64,000 nucleotides of DNA from Spongilla lacustris. Its lineage: Eukaryota; Porifera; Demospongiae; Spongillida; Spongillidae. Every line of letters begins with the position of its first letter. The first letter of the stretch is position 1. This document shows positions 16,560 through 31,329 of this stretch, piece by piece. The notes beneath the pieces are model-generated. The model was not told where the DNA came from. It saw nothing but the letters and a program-made list of their open reading frames with translations, and searched no databases. The stretch spans positions 3,383,459 through 3,447,458 of the forward strand of contig OX442419.1 in the NCBI GenBank assembly GCA_949361645.1, in the 5' to 3' direction. Position numbers and translations under genes: made by a program.

Positions 16560-17892
16560 AGGTGCACACAAGGAGCTTTTTAAAAAAAAATTAAACAATC
16601 AACCAAACCTCTCATCTCCATCATATGTAAGACTTTAGTTGTGTAATAGACAAAACTATTTTATAATGTTCTACATGTGCATTCTTTGCTGCTTCGTTTA
16701 TATAGGAGGAAGAGGGGGAGGGGGAGGGAGGTGGAGCAGCACAGTTAGGAATTCCACCATCTACGTACCGTCAATAATTGGAATGATGGTGCAGCTCAGC
16801 ATTCACTGCTTGCCTACACCAGACACGCTCTGACACATCTTACATTCTACTGACAGATGTAACCCTTGTCCCCCGACTCAATTTCACTGCACACTTTACC
16901 CTCCTTCTATGCTATTTGGGGTTACACTTAGGCAACACCCTTCGGGCCTCTACTCTGACTAACCACATCACACCCATGACTACATCACGGGGTGTGGCAC
17001 ATCTGGCCATGACCAGCATCACCCTTGCATGGTCCCAGGTCAGTTAGCGGTGAGGGTCTACCACTGCCCATGATTGCATTATGCTAGTAACACGTCTGGT
17101 CGCACCGAAGGGTAGCCAACTGGTGCTACCTTGGTCCAAGACTTGGCATGATGGGTACGGCCTCCCCCCCCCCCCCCCCCCACCCAAAAATAAATAAATA
17201 AATAAATAAAATTTGCGTGGGGTTCCTGTCGTACATCTATACTAATTATTAATGGATAAAAGTTCACCAAAAAAAGGGTCAGGCGGCAACCTGGTGACAG
17301 GATCTACTCACAGCTCTATGCATTAGCATTAAGAATTAACTATTCCTTATGATTCCACTCTTGTTTCCCTAGCTGATTTTCACACCACTGTCCTTATATT
17401 ATACCACAACTTTCTCATATGGAATGTTTTACAAATGAGAAGGTTTCATGAATATTAGTCATATTTTTTCTTTTTTCTTAGCTATATTTTATTTTTGTAT
17501 TGCAAATATTGCTCGTAGAACGTAACCCTGCTATATTCATTTCGGTTTAACTACCCAGCTATGTGCAGGAATACAAACTTTAATTTGATGCATTATTCTT
17601 TGTATTCATTGCTCATTCAAGTTATTTAAAATATGATTCAATGGTCTAACTAACATGGAAGCTGGGTTGGATTTTCAAGCAATGATTTTTATACATGACG
17701 TTTCCCTATTCCGTCCATAAATATTCATACAAGCCTTCAGATGCATAGTAGTGAGGGGAGTGATAAGGGACCTGGAAGAAGCGTTTGGAATGGAGTATGT
17801 TTCTCAGAGTAGTCACTTTATGTGGGGCTAAAATTATCCATTTCAGCTACATATATTTAAAACAAATATAATCAGTAAACAGATAATATGGT
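16560..17892. other. conserved intergenic spacer of unit B
   Basis: Non-coding. Collinear with spacers A and D, including the (AAATA)n-like tail (about 17186-17212), but without the 433-bp MITE of unit A. Confidence 0.55.
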
Positions 17893-20614
<2,722 letters not shown>

Positions 20615-21039
20615 CTGCGAAAGGATGGAAGAAACACAATTAGTTGTATTATAGTAAATACCAGTCAGTAAAAAACAGTTTTTGTTTATGTAGCATATGC
20701 TTCCTTCTCAACTCATCATTGTTGCACTTATTTACAAAAATGAAGTCACCACTTTTCATCCATATATACATCACAGGAGCTCATGCATATACATATGCCC
20801 TTGGTGCCCAAAGGGTTAACCTCATGGATTTGTTGTGTTTTGAGAGGGCAGAGAAACATGCCTTTCTATACAATTAGCCTAATACGCTAATATTGTGCAG
20901 GTACCTTAATACCTAAGCTTCTTTTTGGAAAAGGATATAACTTGTGCAGTGAGCTAGCATCTCAAATTGAGCTCCCTCAGTAAACCATTTCAATGCGCTT
21001 TTGCTGATGTGATCAGTTTGGATGAGATTGGCTCAAATA

Positions 21040-22140
21040 GCTTCCAAACATGCTGAGAAGTGAAAAGACTGCACAACGAAAGACACCTACAATCACAACC
21101 TTGGAAAGTCTGCATATTTTACTATGAAATGAGCACAATGCAAGAAGTCAATTGGCACCTTAAAAAATGTTCAGATAGTGAAGATAAGTTTACACTTGGA
21201 AAAGTTTATGTGAAGCCCCAAGTGATTGCAGAGCACGCAATAATATTGTACCAAGCTTAGAGAATGAGGCAGATGCAGTCTATGCTGGTCACAAATTTAT
21301 GGAGAACCAAGGCAATCAACATTGAGCCAAGCGGATCACCCTAGCTGCTGTATAAATCTCATTTAAATTTATTAGAACTGCTTGCCTGGAAACCATGTTA
21401 AAAGCGTTTGACATTATCATCCTACAAAGTCCTAACTCAGTCAGTTATCTTGAATTCATTTTGTTTGCTTTACATGCAACCCAAACTGTGAGAAAAAAAA
21501 TGTTTCCTTCAAAATGCACTTCAGTGTGCACCATTTCCCCTGCTGCACACCTCCATACTAGCTTGCCATCATTGGCTTTGTGTTTCCTTATCTTAGAAGC
21601 CTGAACAGCTGATTGCTGGAGACACTCCCACTGCCGACAAAGTACATTGAGTGGGGGGATGTGAATAAGAAGACAGATGCAGCTGGTATGCCTCTTGTCC
21701 AGTTGTGGACAAGAACATCTGCATGTCTTGAGTGGCCATGATCAGGTGTGAGGTTATTGCCCTCTTCAACATTGACTTAAATGTGCCAATTTATTACTTG
21801 TGTCCAGCACAGCATTCTATATGATTGCTGGTCAAAACATGCCATTTAAGTTCACCCAGATTGAAGTTGGCAATGACCTCACCACTGACCATTCATAGCC
21901 ATCTGCGACGTCACTGATGAATGCAGGATGTGCTTCCCTAGGTGCTAAGAGAGGAGACATGTGTGTTCCTCTTGTCACCGAGTCTTACAGTGCTAGGGAA
22001 AAGGGAAGCTTTCTCCTAGTTCGCCTCCTGACTCATCACTCAAAATGTGCAGGCATAAGTCTGTAGTCCTGAACAATATCTATAACTAATCATACATCTA
22101 ATAATAGTGCAGTGAAAGGATATCTATTTAAAGTAATGAT
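21040..22140. other. insertion splitting the copy-2 upstream intron; degenerate
   Basis: The intron similarity to copy 1 breaks at about 21040 and resumes at about 22140 (CAACCAGCAACCAATTG). The 1.1 kb between shows only short broken open frames. It is probably an old insertion, but I could not assign a family. Confidence 0.4.
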
Positions 22141-22270
22141 GCCTTTTAACTACTAACTTCAACCAGCAACCAATTGCGTTGTTTATGAAAATAATTAGCT
22201 ATTAAATTTTTGCAACATACCTTTTTGCAGCGATCATTTTATATCAGGCACGAGTTTTTATGCCGATTTT

Positions 22271-22480
22271 ATGTTTCTTTTTCAACATAATATGTTACTA
22301 GGACAAATAAGTCATGATCCTTTGCATCCGGACTTTGTTCCGAGCATATTCGCCCATGTGGATGTTGGAAATAGGGAAAAGCTGAAGAGGAAATTGTATA
22401 GATATTTTCAAACCACAGCAACAAAACGAAAACGCCTAGAAACAGTGGCTAGGACAGTAGAAACACCTCCAGGTGAGTAG
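22271..22480 (+). pseudogene. fragment resembling the C-terminal half of a THAP-type zinc finger
   Basis: A 69-codon frame with HPDFVPSIFAHV followed by a basic, lysine-rich stretch. The H/D-PDFVPSVF signature is common in THAP-containing proteins of invertebrate DNA transposons. It ends in a GT donor-like context (GGTGAGTAG). There is no upstream zinc-ligand part, so it is a fragment. Confidence 0.3.
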
Positions 22481-23327
22481 TGTGTAACTTTCAAAATGTA
22501 TGTATACCATAACAGTTCCCCAAGAAGATGTCATTGCAACTCAATATCAAGCAGGGTCTTTGGTAGAAAGCATTGCAGGTCACCTGGAACCATTGCATGG
22601 TAAAGGATGTTGCAGTGCGAGTGATCTTTATACTAAATGATGTTGCAGTTCAAGTAGAATCTGCTGCATTTGACATCTCAGTTCAAACAGAGCCTTTGGT
22701 TAATGACTGTGCAGTTCAAGTAGATTTTAAATTTTCAGAGAAGGTCCAGGCTAAGTCCAGACAGAGCATGCTTATGAATGCCATGGCTGTACACAACTCA
22801 TGCAAGAAAATGGCAAGCTTCTGAAATCAACAGCAACATTGTCACAAGAATCTATGAAATGCAATGAAGATAAAGTGCAGTTTTACACTGGGCTTCCTAA
22901 CTATGCTAACTTGATTCTTATTATTCAGCTTGTAACAAATGGACTGCCTTTGAAGTAATAATAATATAATTGAGTCATTTTATTGGTGTTAATGAAGCTA
23001 AGGTTAAATCTCAAAGAACAGGATCTAACATATAGGTTCTCAGTTTCACAGTTAACTGTTGTCAAGGGTTTTTCGAAAGTGGATGTATCGAATGTCAGAT
23101 CAACTAATGTTTTTGATTCATTGGCCTTCTAGAGAATATTTGTGTGCAACGATGGCAATGGATTTTAGAACATTTTTTGGTAATTGTATCTGCATCCTTG
23201 ATTGCAGTTGCAATGTGCACATATGATTGCACCACATACTGTACTTCACACCAACCCATGGGCATAAAGGAGGGGCACTTCGTGCCTGACTGTGCTTAAC
23301 CTAAAACAATGCAGTAAGATCATCAAT

Positions 23328-23640
23328 TTATATGTATGCAAAAACGAAAAATTCGCCTGCCTTAGCACATAGAAGGCAAGAATCTGAGTTGATCTTAAGT
23401 AGCCCTACATCTGTGACATAACCAGCAATAAAGTAAGCCCAGGCATCAGTGCTCTTGTAGGCCTTCAAGGATTCTTTAGTGTTGGGGCTCGGAGAGTCGA
23501 TCAGGTATGCACATATGTCAGGAAACTCAACACTGATTGGGCCACAAATCAGGGTTGCATTCCTCCCATTCTTCTGACTTCGTAGCTTACGGATCGCAAC
23601 AGATACCAAGAAGTTGGTCCAGGAGCGTTTGGCGATATCT
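23328..23640 (-). pseudogene. fragment of a YqaJ/SWIM-type transposon-associated protein
   Basis: Frame with [20 protein letters not shown] then [10 protein letters not shown]. This resembles the linker of invertebrate SWIM/YqaJ-nuclease proteins that travel with DNA transposons (recognised from memory, weak). It is short, isolated and lacks catalytic parts, and lies opposite to the THAP-like fragment. Confidence 0.25.
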
Positions 23641-23954
23641 TTGCTTTCCTCCTATGTCTAGTTGATCATAAAACTCGGATCTTGGTACAAACTCAAGATG
23701 TTGCGCATGAAAATCGTTGCTTCAAGGTTTTGTGCATAAGGTCGCCACCCATTCTACCATGGGGTTTTGTTGAACTGTAATATTGCACTAGAAGGTTCAT
23801 TGCTTCAATTGTGTAGTTGGTGTGTTTCGTTTGCCTGAATCATAGGAACGTAAATTTCGTACATGTACATCTGAGCACTCTAAGTCCATCACCAAGATTA
23901 AAATAATGAACAGTTGGAGGGAGGGGGGGGGAGTGACCTATCCATTATTCCCTT

Positions 23955-24075
23955 CTCCCACCCACGCACACACATACACACGCACACACATCACATGCAA
24001 GCGTGCACATACTCACACACACACACCCCACACACATACACACACACCCCCCCCCCACACACACACTACACAATG
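23955..24075. repeat. (CA)n-rich microsatellite before LRP copy C
   Basis: Interrupted CACACA tracts with a poly(C) patch. Marks the start of unit C's recognisable sequence. Confidence 0.9.
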
Positions 24076-24790
24076 CTTCATAAAGCTATCTCTTTTGGGT
24101 TGACCAAAAGTTTAAGCCAAGGGTTGAGCGCTGTAATCTGGATGGCTAACAGGATGATCATCGTCAACAGCACAAGTGTGATCAATGAGCTCGTCGTGGA
24201 CTACACCACCAACAAGCTCTACTGGCCCAACAGCAACCATGAGCTGCGTGTCTGTGACCTCGATGGCAGCAACCAGCGTGTCTTCATACCCAGGCCCACC
24301 AATCCATCACAGCAGTACCTGCAGCAGCCGTATGGGATGGCTAAATTGGGCAACCAGGTGTTCTGGACGGAGTGGCAGACCAGCGTGCTGTATCGAGCCC
24401 TGCAGATAGGACCTAGCAACTTCTTGCTGCGAGCGTTGAGTATTTTCTCACAGCAGCCAACTAATCTTGCCATCGTTAACCCTTTGAGGCCTGGAGGTAT
24501 GGAAGTTTTGGGGAGAGAGAGAGGGAGGGGAGGGGAGCATGGGCATATGCAAGGAGGGGGGACCCCCTCCCCAAAATGAGGTCACCATCACACTTAAAAG
24601 TTTTACTATTTGTTGATTAATCCACCTGTATTTACAACGTACGCTTATGTACGAAAATATATGGGTATATCTACGTACATTTAGTAACAATTATGCATGT
24701 ACAATTTTGCCTTACGTCACAAAAGGTCACCTTTTAATAAAACTTTTAATAAAACTCACACACCGCCCCCCATCCCTTTCCCAAAGGGAA

Positions 24791-24810
24791 GGGGGGGGGG
24801 GGGGGGGGGG
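24791..24810. repeat. poly(G) run before the EGF exon, copy C
   Basis: 20 G at the same intron position as the 34-G run of copy B. Confidence 0.95.
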
Positions 24811-25807
24811 TTGCTTTTTGCTTTTCCTTCACTTTATTATTCCCTCCCCCAACTGTTGTTTTCCTGCCCACTCCAAATAGAGCTCACCCCACTCCGATCT
24901 CCTCTTCCTTGCTCTGTGAACAATGGCGGCTGCCCACAGTTGTGCCTGGCCTCAAACTCTACACATCGTCTTTGCGGATGTTCCGGAAGTCTTACGTGCA
25001 ATGAGACATGTGAGTGCATCACACGTGCACACTGTCACATGTACACAAGTACACGTGTCATCACATATGCACGCTATAACATGTACATGCACAGTGGTGA
25101 TGTGGTGTACATGTACATGCGATGGTGTAAGTGGATATGTGATGACATTGTACATGTGATGTGACATGTGACAGTGACACGAAGCAATCGTGCACACGCT
25201 CACATACATGTATCATGCCCTCCCACATGCTTTAGCATGTGCCACTCCCCTATAAATGTGTGCCCCTCCCACCTCATTGTCATATGCCCCAGCACTTAGG
25301 GGTATCCCCTCACCCCTGCCACTTTTACTACTCGTGTACACATGTGTAAGACACGTGTCTCTCCACTCTTCTCTGCTACAGTTGGTGTTCCCTCACAGCC
25401 CCTCCCACCTGTTCCTCAGTACTCCTCCACATACCAGAGCCAACCACTGCCAACAATGTCATCAGCAGTCAGCCTCCAGCCAACATCACTTGTCTACAAC
25501 ACAGAATATAAGTATGTGGCAAGCAGGGAAGGGGGAAGGACGGTGGAAGGAAGGGAGAAGGGAGGGAGAAGGGAGGGGACAGAAGGGGACGGAAGGAGAG
25601 AGGGAAGGGAAAAGGGAGGGTGAAGAGTGAGAAGGAAGGGGGAGGAGGTTGATACAGGGAAAGAGCAAATGTTATTATTGGTTTTATTGCTTACATCACT
25701 TTTCCCTCTACTTAGGACAAGTGAAGATTCAGTTAACAGTGAGTTATTTATTGTGCTCAGTGTGTGTGATGTAAGAGCAGTGTGAGGGGAATGGCTTCTC
25801 TTGAGAG

Positions 25808-25985
25808 GGGACTGTGCAGTGTGATGAAGGATATGCAGGGGACTGTGTAGTATGATGAAGGATATGCAGGGGACTGTGCAGTGTGATGAAGGATATGCAG
25901 GGGACTGTGTAGTATGATGAAGGGTATGCAGGGGACTGTGCAGTGTGATGAAGGGACTGTGCAGTGTGATGAAGGATATGCAGGT
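25808..25985. repeat. 31-bp minisatellite in LRP intron, copy C
   Basis: About six units of the motif seen in copies A and B: the contracted form of the array. Confidence 0.93.
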
Positions 25986-27455
25986 TCAATGTGGTGTGTT
26001 TATGCTCTCTCGTTCCCACCAATCATGCTCCTGGGAGTGAACATTGTGATGAGTCTTGTGGTGGTGGTGGTGCTGACAGCAATCATCATTGTCCTCATTG
26101 TGGTGGCCCGCAGGTATGGGGGAGAATGGGGTTGATATCTGGTGTCCATAAATCAAGGTCTCCCCTCATGATGGAGTGGGGAAGATGTCCCCTTGGGATG
26201 GAGTGTGGGATTCATATATCCAGTGTTTGTTAAGTGGCACAATAGTTTAACTAGTTATAGCCTTTGTAGTCAATTAACTGATTATTAGTTTCTCAATTAC
26301 TGCTTGTTTGTCAACCTGAGTGCACGAAGCAAAATGTGCAGTAAGCATATTGTGCTGTGAATTATTCTTCATGCAGGTACAAGGAGATAAGGAGTGGAAA
26401 TTCTCTTCAGATGAACAAACAGATACACATAGTAAGCACTGTAGCAGGTGTGGGCTGATGGAATGGTTGTCGGACAAAGTATGCCCCCCCCCTCCCCCCC
26501 CACACACACGCACCCGACCACTTTTCCCATTTTTGCATCATAGTACTACTGAGAAATTCACCTAACCATTTGGGTTATCTATCTCGTTACAGACAGATGG
26601 AAGCATCAACAACAGGAGGGTTCCATTTCGGCTCAACAACACCAAGGAGAGCATTCCTCTTAAGAACATCAACAGCCACCCTCAGAGCAACCTGAACCAG
26701 TTTAAGGGGGAGGAGCCAGAGTACTACGACACAAGCTCTGCTAAGGGTCTCCATCGTGCTGTTCCCAGCATCCCTGACAACCCACCAATGAAGCACAAGG
26801 GAGGTGTGATAGAGGTGAATGTGGAGGTGGAGATTGAAGCCAAGGGACCAGAAGAGACCAAGGGACAAGAAGTATTAGAGACCAAGGGACCAAAGGTACC
26901 AGAGGAGGCCAAAGTATCAGAAGTCTTAGAGACAAAGGTACCAGGAGAGATACAGGAAAGTGAGAATGCCATAGAGACAGGGAACACCACAGAAACCAAC
27001 CATCCAGGAAGATCAAAGGATCCAGGTACAATTAGCCCCAGTAGTGACTAGGGGACCAGTGGTGACCTGGGGACCAGTAGTGACAAGGGGACCAGAGGTG
27101 GGAAGCATGAGCAGGCAAAGCCCTCCATTGCTCCTCGTCCAATCACCCCTCGAGGAGCCAAGAAAGCTGCACTGAAATTTAATCTGCCGCCTGAACCTAT
27201 TGCCAGTGATCCCGCCACACCCCCTCCTGCTCTCCCTCCTCGTAGCCCAATAGTTCCCATGGCAACAGCCAAGAAGGACGGACCAGAGCAATCTTAAAGG
27301 TGCACACAAGGAGCTTTTAAAAAAAAAATTAAACAATCAACCGAACCTCTCATCTCCATCATATGTAAGTTGTGTAATAGACAAAACTATTTTATAATGT
27401 TCTACATGTGCATTCTTTGCTGCTTCTTTTATATGGGAGGAGGAGGGGGAGGGAT

Positions 27456-28185
27456 GCCAATTTAGTTTGTTTTCCAAGCGCAAGTATAGCGTCATTGACT
27501 GGCAAGATGCAGTGACCTCGCACATATTAGCTGACTATACTGGTAGCTGTTATATACGTTAGTGTAAGGAATACGTTAGTCTCGTCCCAGACCCTGATTC
27601 CCACAGCTGCGGATGGATTACATCACCGCTATGTGAAAGTGGGCGACTAATTATGGAACGCTAATTGTTGCAAAATTCGCTAGGTCGTTGTTATCAGTGG
27701 TGAATCTCATTGCAATAACATATGAATCTACTTAGCTAGCGTTGAGAAAGCTTTAGCTAGCGCGTTGGGGTTTTTTTGGCTAGCATTTGGGTTTCTTTAG
27801 CTAGCGTTGGCATTTCTTTGGATAGCGTTAGAGATTCGTTTGCTAGCGTTATGTTATGCATTCCTCGAATCGTTGGCTAGCGGAACTGTTAGAGAATGAA
27901 TTGCTGGCTATGTAGCATTAAAAAAAAAAAAGCTTAAGGTGATTGCATACTAGTATGTACATGCGCGTGTTTTGTTTGCATGGGGCACGTGCCCCTCCCC
28001 TCCAAACTTTATGCATGAATACATGGCATGCATGGCATGCTTTAACAACTCTTGGTGATTATGGTGAGTCCCAGCATGTGTCTTGTTCATTTAATTGGGC
28101 ATGCATGATACACTTTTCAAGAGCATCTTTGTACTGCTACAATGCATATGCTATGAGGCACAGATATACTAATTCCATTGGTACA
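27456..28185. other. unique sequence after unit C breakpoint
   Basis: Similarity to spacers A, B and D ends in the G-rich patch near 27452. What follows is non-coding apart from a short satellite (27738-27885). Confidence 0.5.
27738..27885. repeat. degenerate GCTAGCGTT satellite
   Basis: Seven or so GCTAGCGTT/GCTAGCATT cores spaced about 20-28 bp apart with T-rich linkers (TTTCTTTA). Confidence 0.8.
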
Positions 28186-28189
28186 CCTT

Positions 28190-28745
28190 CACACCACTTC
28201 CATAGGCACACATCCCTTCCATAGGTACACTTCCATAGGTACACACCCCTTCCATAGGTACGCACCCCTTCCATAGGTACACACCCCTTCCATATAGGTA
28301 CACATCTCTTCCATAGGTACACACCCATTCCACAGGTACACCAGAATCAGTTTAATTTCTTCCTGGTGTAACTATGATTGGACCAGCTGTTGCCATTTCA
28401 CTAGTCAACATCTCATGTTCAGCAGTGCTCATCCCATGTTCTGTTTGCAGTGGATGATTGTTCCAACTGTGTTGAAATCTCTTCAGTTGAAGGGAGGCTC
28501 TTTTATAGGTACACATCTAGCTCTTCCTTCCATAGTTACACAACCCTTCCATAACCACACATCCCATAGTACACACCCGGCCTTCCATAGGAAGGAAGGA
28601 GTGTATACATATGGAAGGGGTTTTTACCTATGGAGGGGGCGCGTACCTATGGATGTGTACCTATGGAAGGATGTGTGCCTATGGAAGGGGTGTGTACCTA
28701 TGGAAGGGGTGTGTACCTATGGAAGCATGTGCACCTACTCAGGGA
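28190..28745. repeat. inverted minisatellite arrays of CTTCCATAGGTACACACCC
   Basis: About eight plus-orientation units (TTCCATAGGTACACACCC) at 28197-28345 and scattered ones to 28590, then seven or so in reverse (GGGTGTGTACCTATGGAAG) at 28608-28735. The two blocks can fold on each other around a 250-bp centre. Open frames with LWKGCVPMEGV-type repeats are artefacts. Confidence 0.9.
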
Positions 28746-28973
28746 TGTTAAGGCAGCCTACACAAGAAAACATATTTACATGATGTTGACAATATGTCGA
28801 CAAGTATGTTCATGATTACAATTTACATCATTATGACAAAGTGCAAATCACTGTTTATTCAAGTATTGCGATCGTACGGAAGATATTTTTGTAAAGCATT
28901 CATACCTATTGTCGTGCTAGGGTATTCTAGCGCTTAGATTTCGTATATGACGCATAGAAGTTTTGGCTTGACA

Positions 28974-29102
28974 ATATAAAAGTTGCAGCTGTCGAGCGGG
29001 AAAGTTCAGTTACGTCATATTTTATCGCCTTAAGAGGGTCGTTTGTGAAAAGCAAAACGGCGCTGATGAAGACGAGGGCGGATAAGAGGACTTTTGTGCC
29101 TG
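28974..29102 (+). promoter_or_regulatory. candidate TATA promoter with short first coding exon
   Basis: TATAAAAG at 28974-28981. About 85 bp downstream an ATG at 29066 opens MKTRADKRTFVP and stops at a GT donor (GTATGT, 29103). The area is richer in CpG than its surroundings. I could not find the next exon, so the gene is unidentified and the call rests on signals only. Confidence 0.25.
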
Positions 29103-30126
29103 GTATGTTACACGATGTTTCTATTGCTCATATACGCTTAGGATGTGATTGGAACGTACTTGGTTCGCTAAATATAGTCGTGTTTATGTAAATACGCCGC
29201 CATTTTGAAAAAATACTACGCAGGATTGCTACGAAGGCTGAAGTACATCTTACACAACCTAAGCGTAACTTTGTCCAGCGTGTAGGGTTCTAACATAATA
29301 TGGCATTTATTGCTTGATCCGTGCATTGCTTTGTCACCGCCACTATCGCTCGATGGCTAATTGTTACCAATACGTACGCTTGCAAGTAAACCTGAACAAT
29401 CGAACAACACTATTAGGTGGATATATATATATATAGCATTCTTAAGCCAAGTTTGACGGCAATGCAACATGTTATATGGCTTTTACACTTTGTGAAAGGT
29501 TAAATATGTACGGTCTGGGTACGAGACACCCGTAGGCTGCCTTAACACCCCTGAGTATGCAATGGGTGTGTGCCAATATGAAGGGATGTTTACCTAAGGG
29601 TGTACCTATAAAAAGAACCTCTCATTGCATTAGCCTTCAACAACCAGTTGGAACATGCAATCATCCACCGCGAACAGAACATGGGATAAGTCCTGCTGAG
29701 ATATTAATAGTGTATAGGCAACAGCTGATTCTGCTATACTGAACCAGCCTGTTACAGAGGATTGTGGTGTTATAGAAGATTGCAATTTCACAAACCGATA
29801 TGAGCAATTGTAGTTTCAGAAATACTACCATTTATTGAGCAATGCCGGAGCAATTTAAATATCTTCAGTCATATACCATCCATCTCTTGCTCACGGTGAT
29901 TGTCATGGCCTTGATAGTACTGAAGTCATCATGAATATAGCACCAATAGATATTACTGATATGCATGCACATGTTTTTCGTGAGAATGCTATATGGAGAA
30001 GAAAACAGACCTATATGAGAAGATTAAGTTTCGCTGCTATCACTACTTTATGAGTAACATGGTTTGTAAGAACTTGGGCATCTAATCAGCTTTCTTTGGA
30101 CATCTAGTTGGCAGTCGTGCACAGGC
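29103..30126. other. non-coding sequence, nothing recognised
   Basis: Only short frames; contains a small (TA)n patch near 29422. It may be the first intron of the candidate gene starting at 29066. Confidence 0.4.
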
Positions 30127-30940
30127 GACGCTGCACCAAGAGTTGTCAATATGCATGGGGGTAAGGGTGGTGTGCATGTATGAGGAGGGAGATACACGTT
30201 TCTGTTGGTTGAACATAGTGAATTAGACAGAAACTATGCTCCCTCCGTATGTGATTGGTTGTACAGCACGTGATGTGACACGTGGCAGTAGAGGTATATA
30301 AGGTTATGTGAGCAGGAAGGAAGTCATTCTACGTTGCCAGTGCACGTGTCTGTGAACTTTACGTAGTCTGTATATATAGTGTGCAGCTGGATGGCTGCTG
30401 TATGAGTGCGTTTCAGCTGGGTGGCTGGGGTAAATGTGGTTATTGTGTGTCAGCTGGGTGGTTGGAGTACATGTGGTTATTGTGTGTCAGCCAGGTGGCT
30501 GGAGTACATGTAGTTATTGTTTGTCAGCTGGGTCGCTGGTGTTGCAAGGCGAATTTTTCCCCATGTTGATGGAGGCAGATTGTTCCTTATTGATCATAGC
30601 TGAAGACCCTCTGAGAAACTTGTGTTATGTTGCGATATGTTGTGGTGTCCAGAGCAGTGTGTAAGAAGGTTTTTTCCTCACACAGTGAGGGTTTTTCCCT
30701 TGAGGTGGTGTGGCCCGCCACCTCTAAATAAATTAGGTTAAAAATCCAAATGTAGCTGTTGAGTGTTGGTCCCTGCTCTGAGTGTGGTTTGTGTGGTGAT
30801 TGTGTTTGTGGATATACGTGGTTGGTGTTGTCAGTATGTGTTGTACGTGTATTGGTGGTGAATGTTGCATATCGACGCTGCACCAAGAGTTGTCAATATG
30901 CATGGGGTAAGGGTGGTGTACATGTACATAGAGCTAGGGA
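30127..30940. repeat. promoter/poly(A)-bearing repeat block between two ~65-bp direct repeats
   Basis: GACGCTGCACCAAGAGTTGT starts both 30127-30195 and 30873-30940. Between them lie a TATA-like GTATATAAGG (about 30293), three tandem units of about 39 bp (CAGCTGGGTGGCTGGAGTAC, 30400-30540), a hairpin CCTCACACAGTGAGG, and AAATAAATTAGG as a possible poly(A) signal (about 30725). It looks like an LTR-like or small non-autonomous element, but no TG..CA ends or target duplication are clear. Confidence 0.35.
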
Positions 30941-30956
30941 GGGAGTGTCAAATATA

Positions 30957-31220
30957 GAGTTTCTCCCACATCAAAAATGTGCGCACCTAGCATATGACCT
31001 CGGTAACAGTTGATGTAGTGTTGGAAGGGGAATTTGAAGAGTTGTACTACTTCCTATATTAGTTTATGTATCATACTCCTCCATAACTCATTGCACCCAT
31101 GCATCTTCATTTGTACCTCCATTTACTGATGTACATATATGCATGCATGTGTGTGCTATTATGGGCATTGTGATGCATATAAATATGCCCTTGGCATCCA
31201 GTAGGGTTAATTGGCAATGA
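30957..31220. repeat. relic of the Ig/FN3 large intron or a dispersed repeat
   Basis: Similar in order and spacing to 7380-7700 (CATCAAAAATGTGC, GAATTTGAA-AGTTGTACTAC, GCATATAAATATG). Either unit C once had its Ig/FN3 gene and this is what is left, or all three sites carry the same dispersed repeat. Confidence 0.45.
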
Positions 31221-31329
31221 GCGTCACTAGGCCATGTACATGTACCTCGAGTATACATGTATATTTGAATTCTTGCTAATTATAAGTTAATAAAAATAAT
31301 AAACCAGTTTTATGCCTCTACATGTATAC

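Larger units (their letters stand above)
24130..27296 (+). pseudogene. LRP-like YWTD/EGF receptor, copy C (decayed)
   Basis: Exons: propeller exon (about 24130 or 24153 to 24496; INELVVDYTTNKLYWPN, CDLDGSNQRVFI, VFWTEWQTS), EGF 24881-25009, stalk 25382-25511, microexon 25716-25738, membrane 26023-26113, 26377-26431, and tail from 26593. Lesions: the acceptor of the membrane exon reads AA instead of AG (26021-26022); the tail stops early at 27049-27051 (TAG where A and B have CTG), removing about 82 residues with the proline-rich end; and the 5' part of the propeller exon reads through CNLDG then a stop, as if two bases were lost near 24147. It keeps the longest propeller exon in the window, so it shows what A and B lack here. 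Confidence 0.75.
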
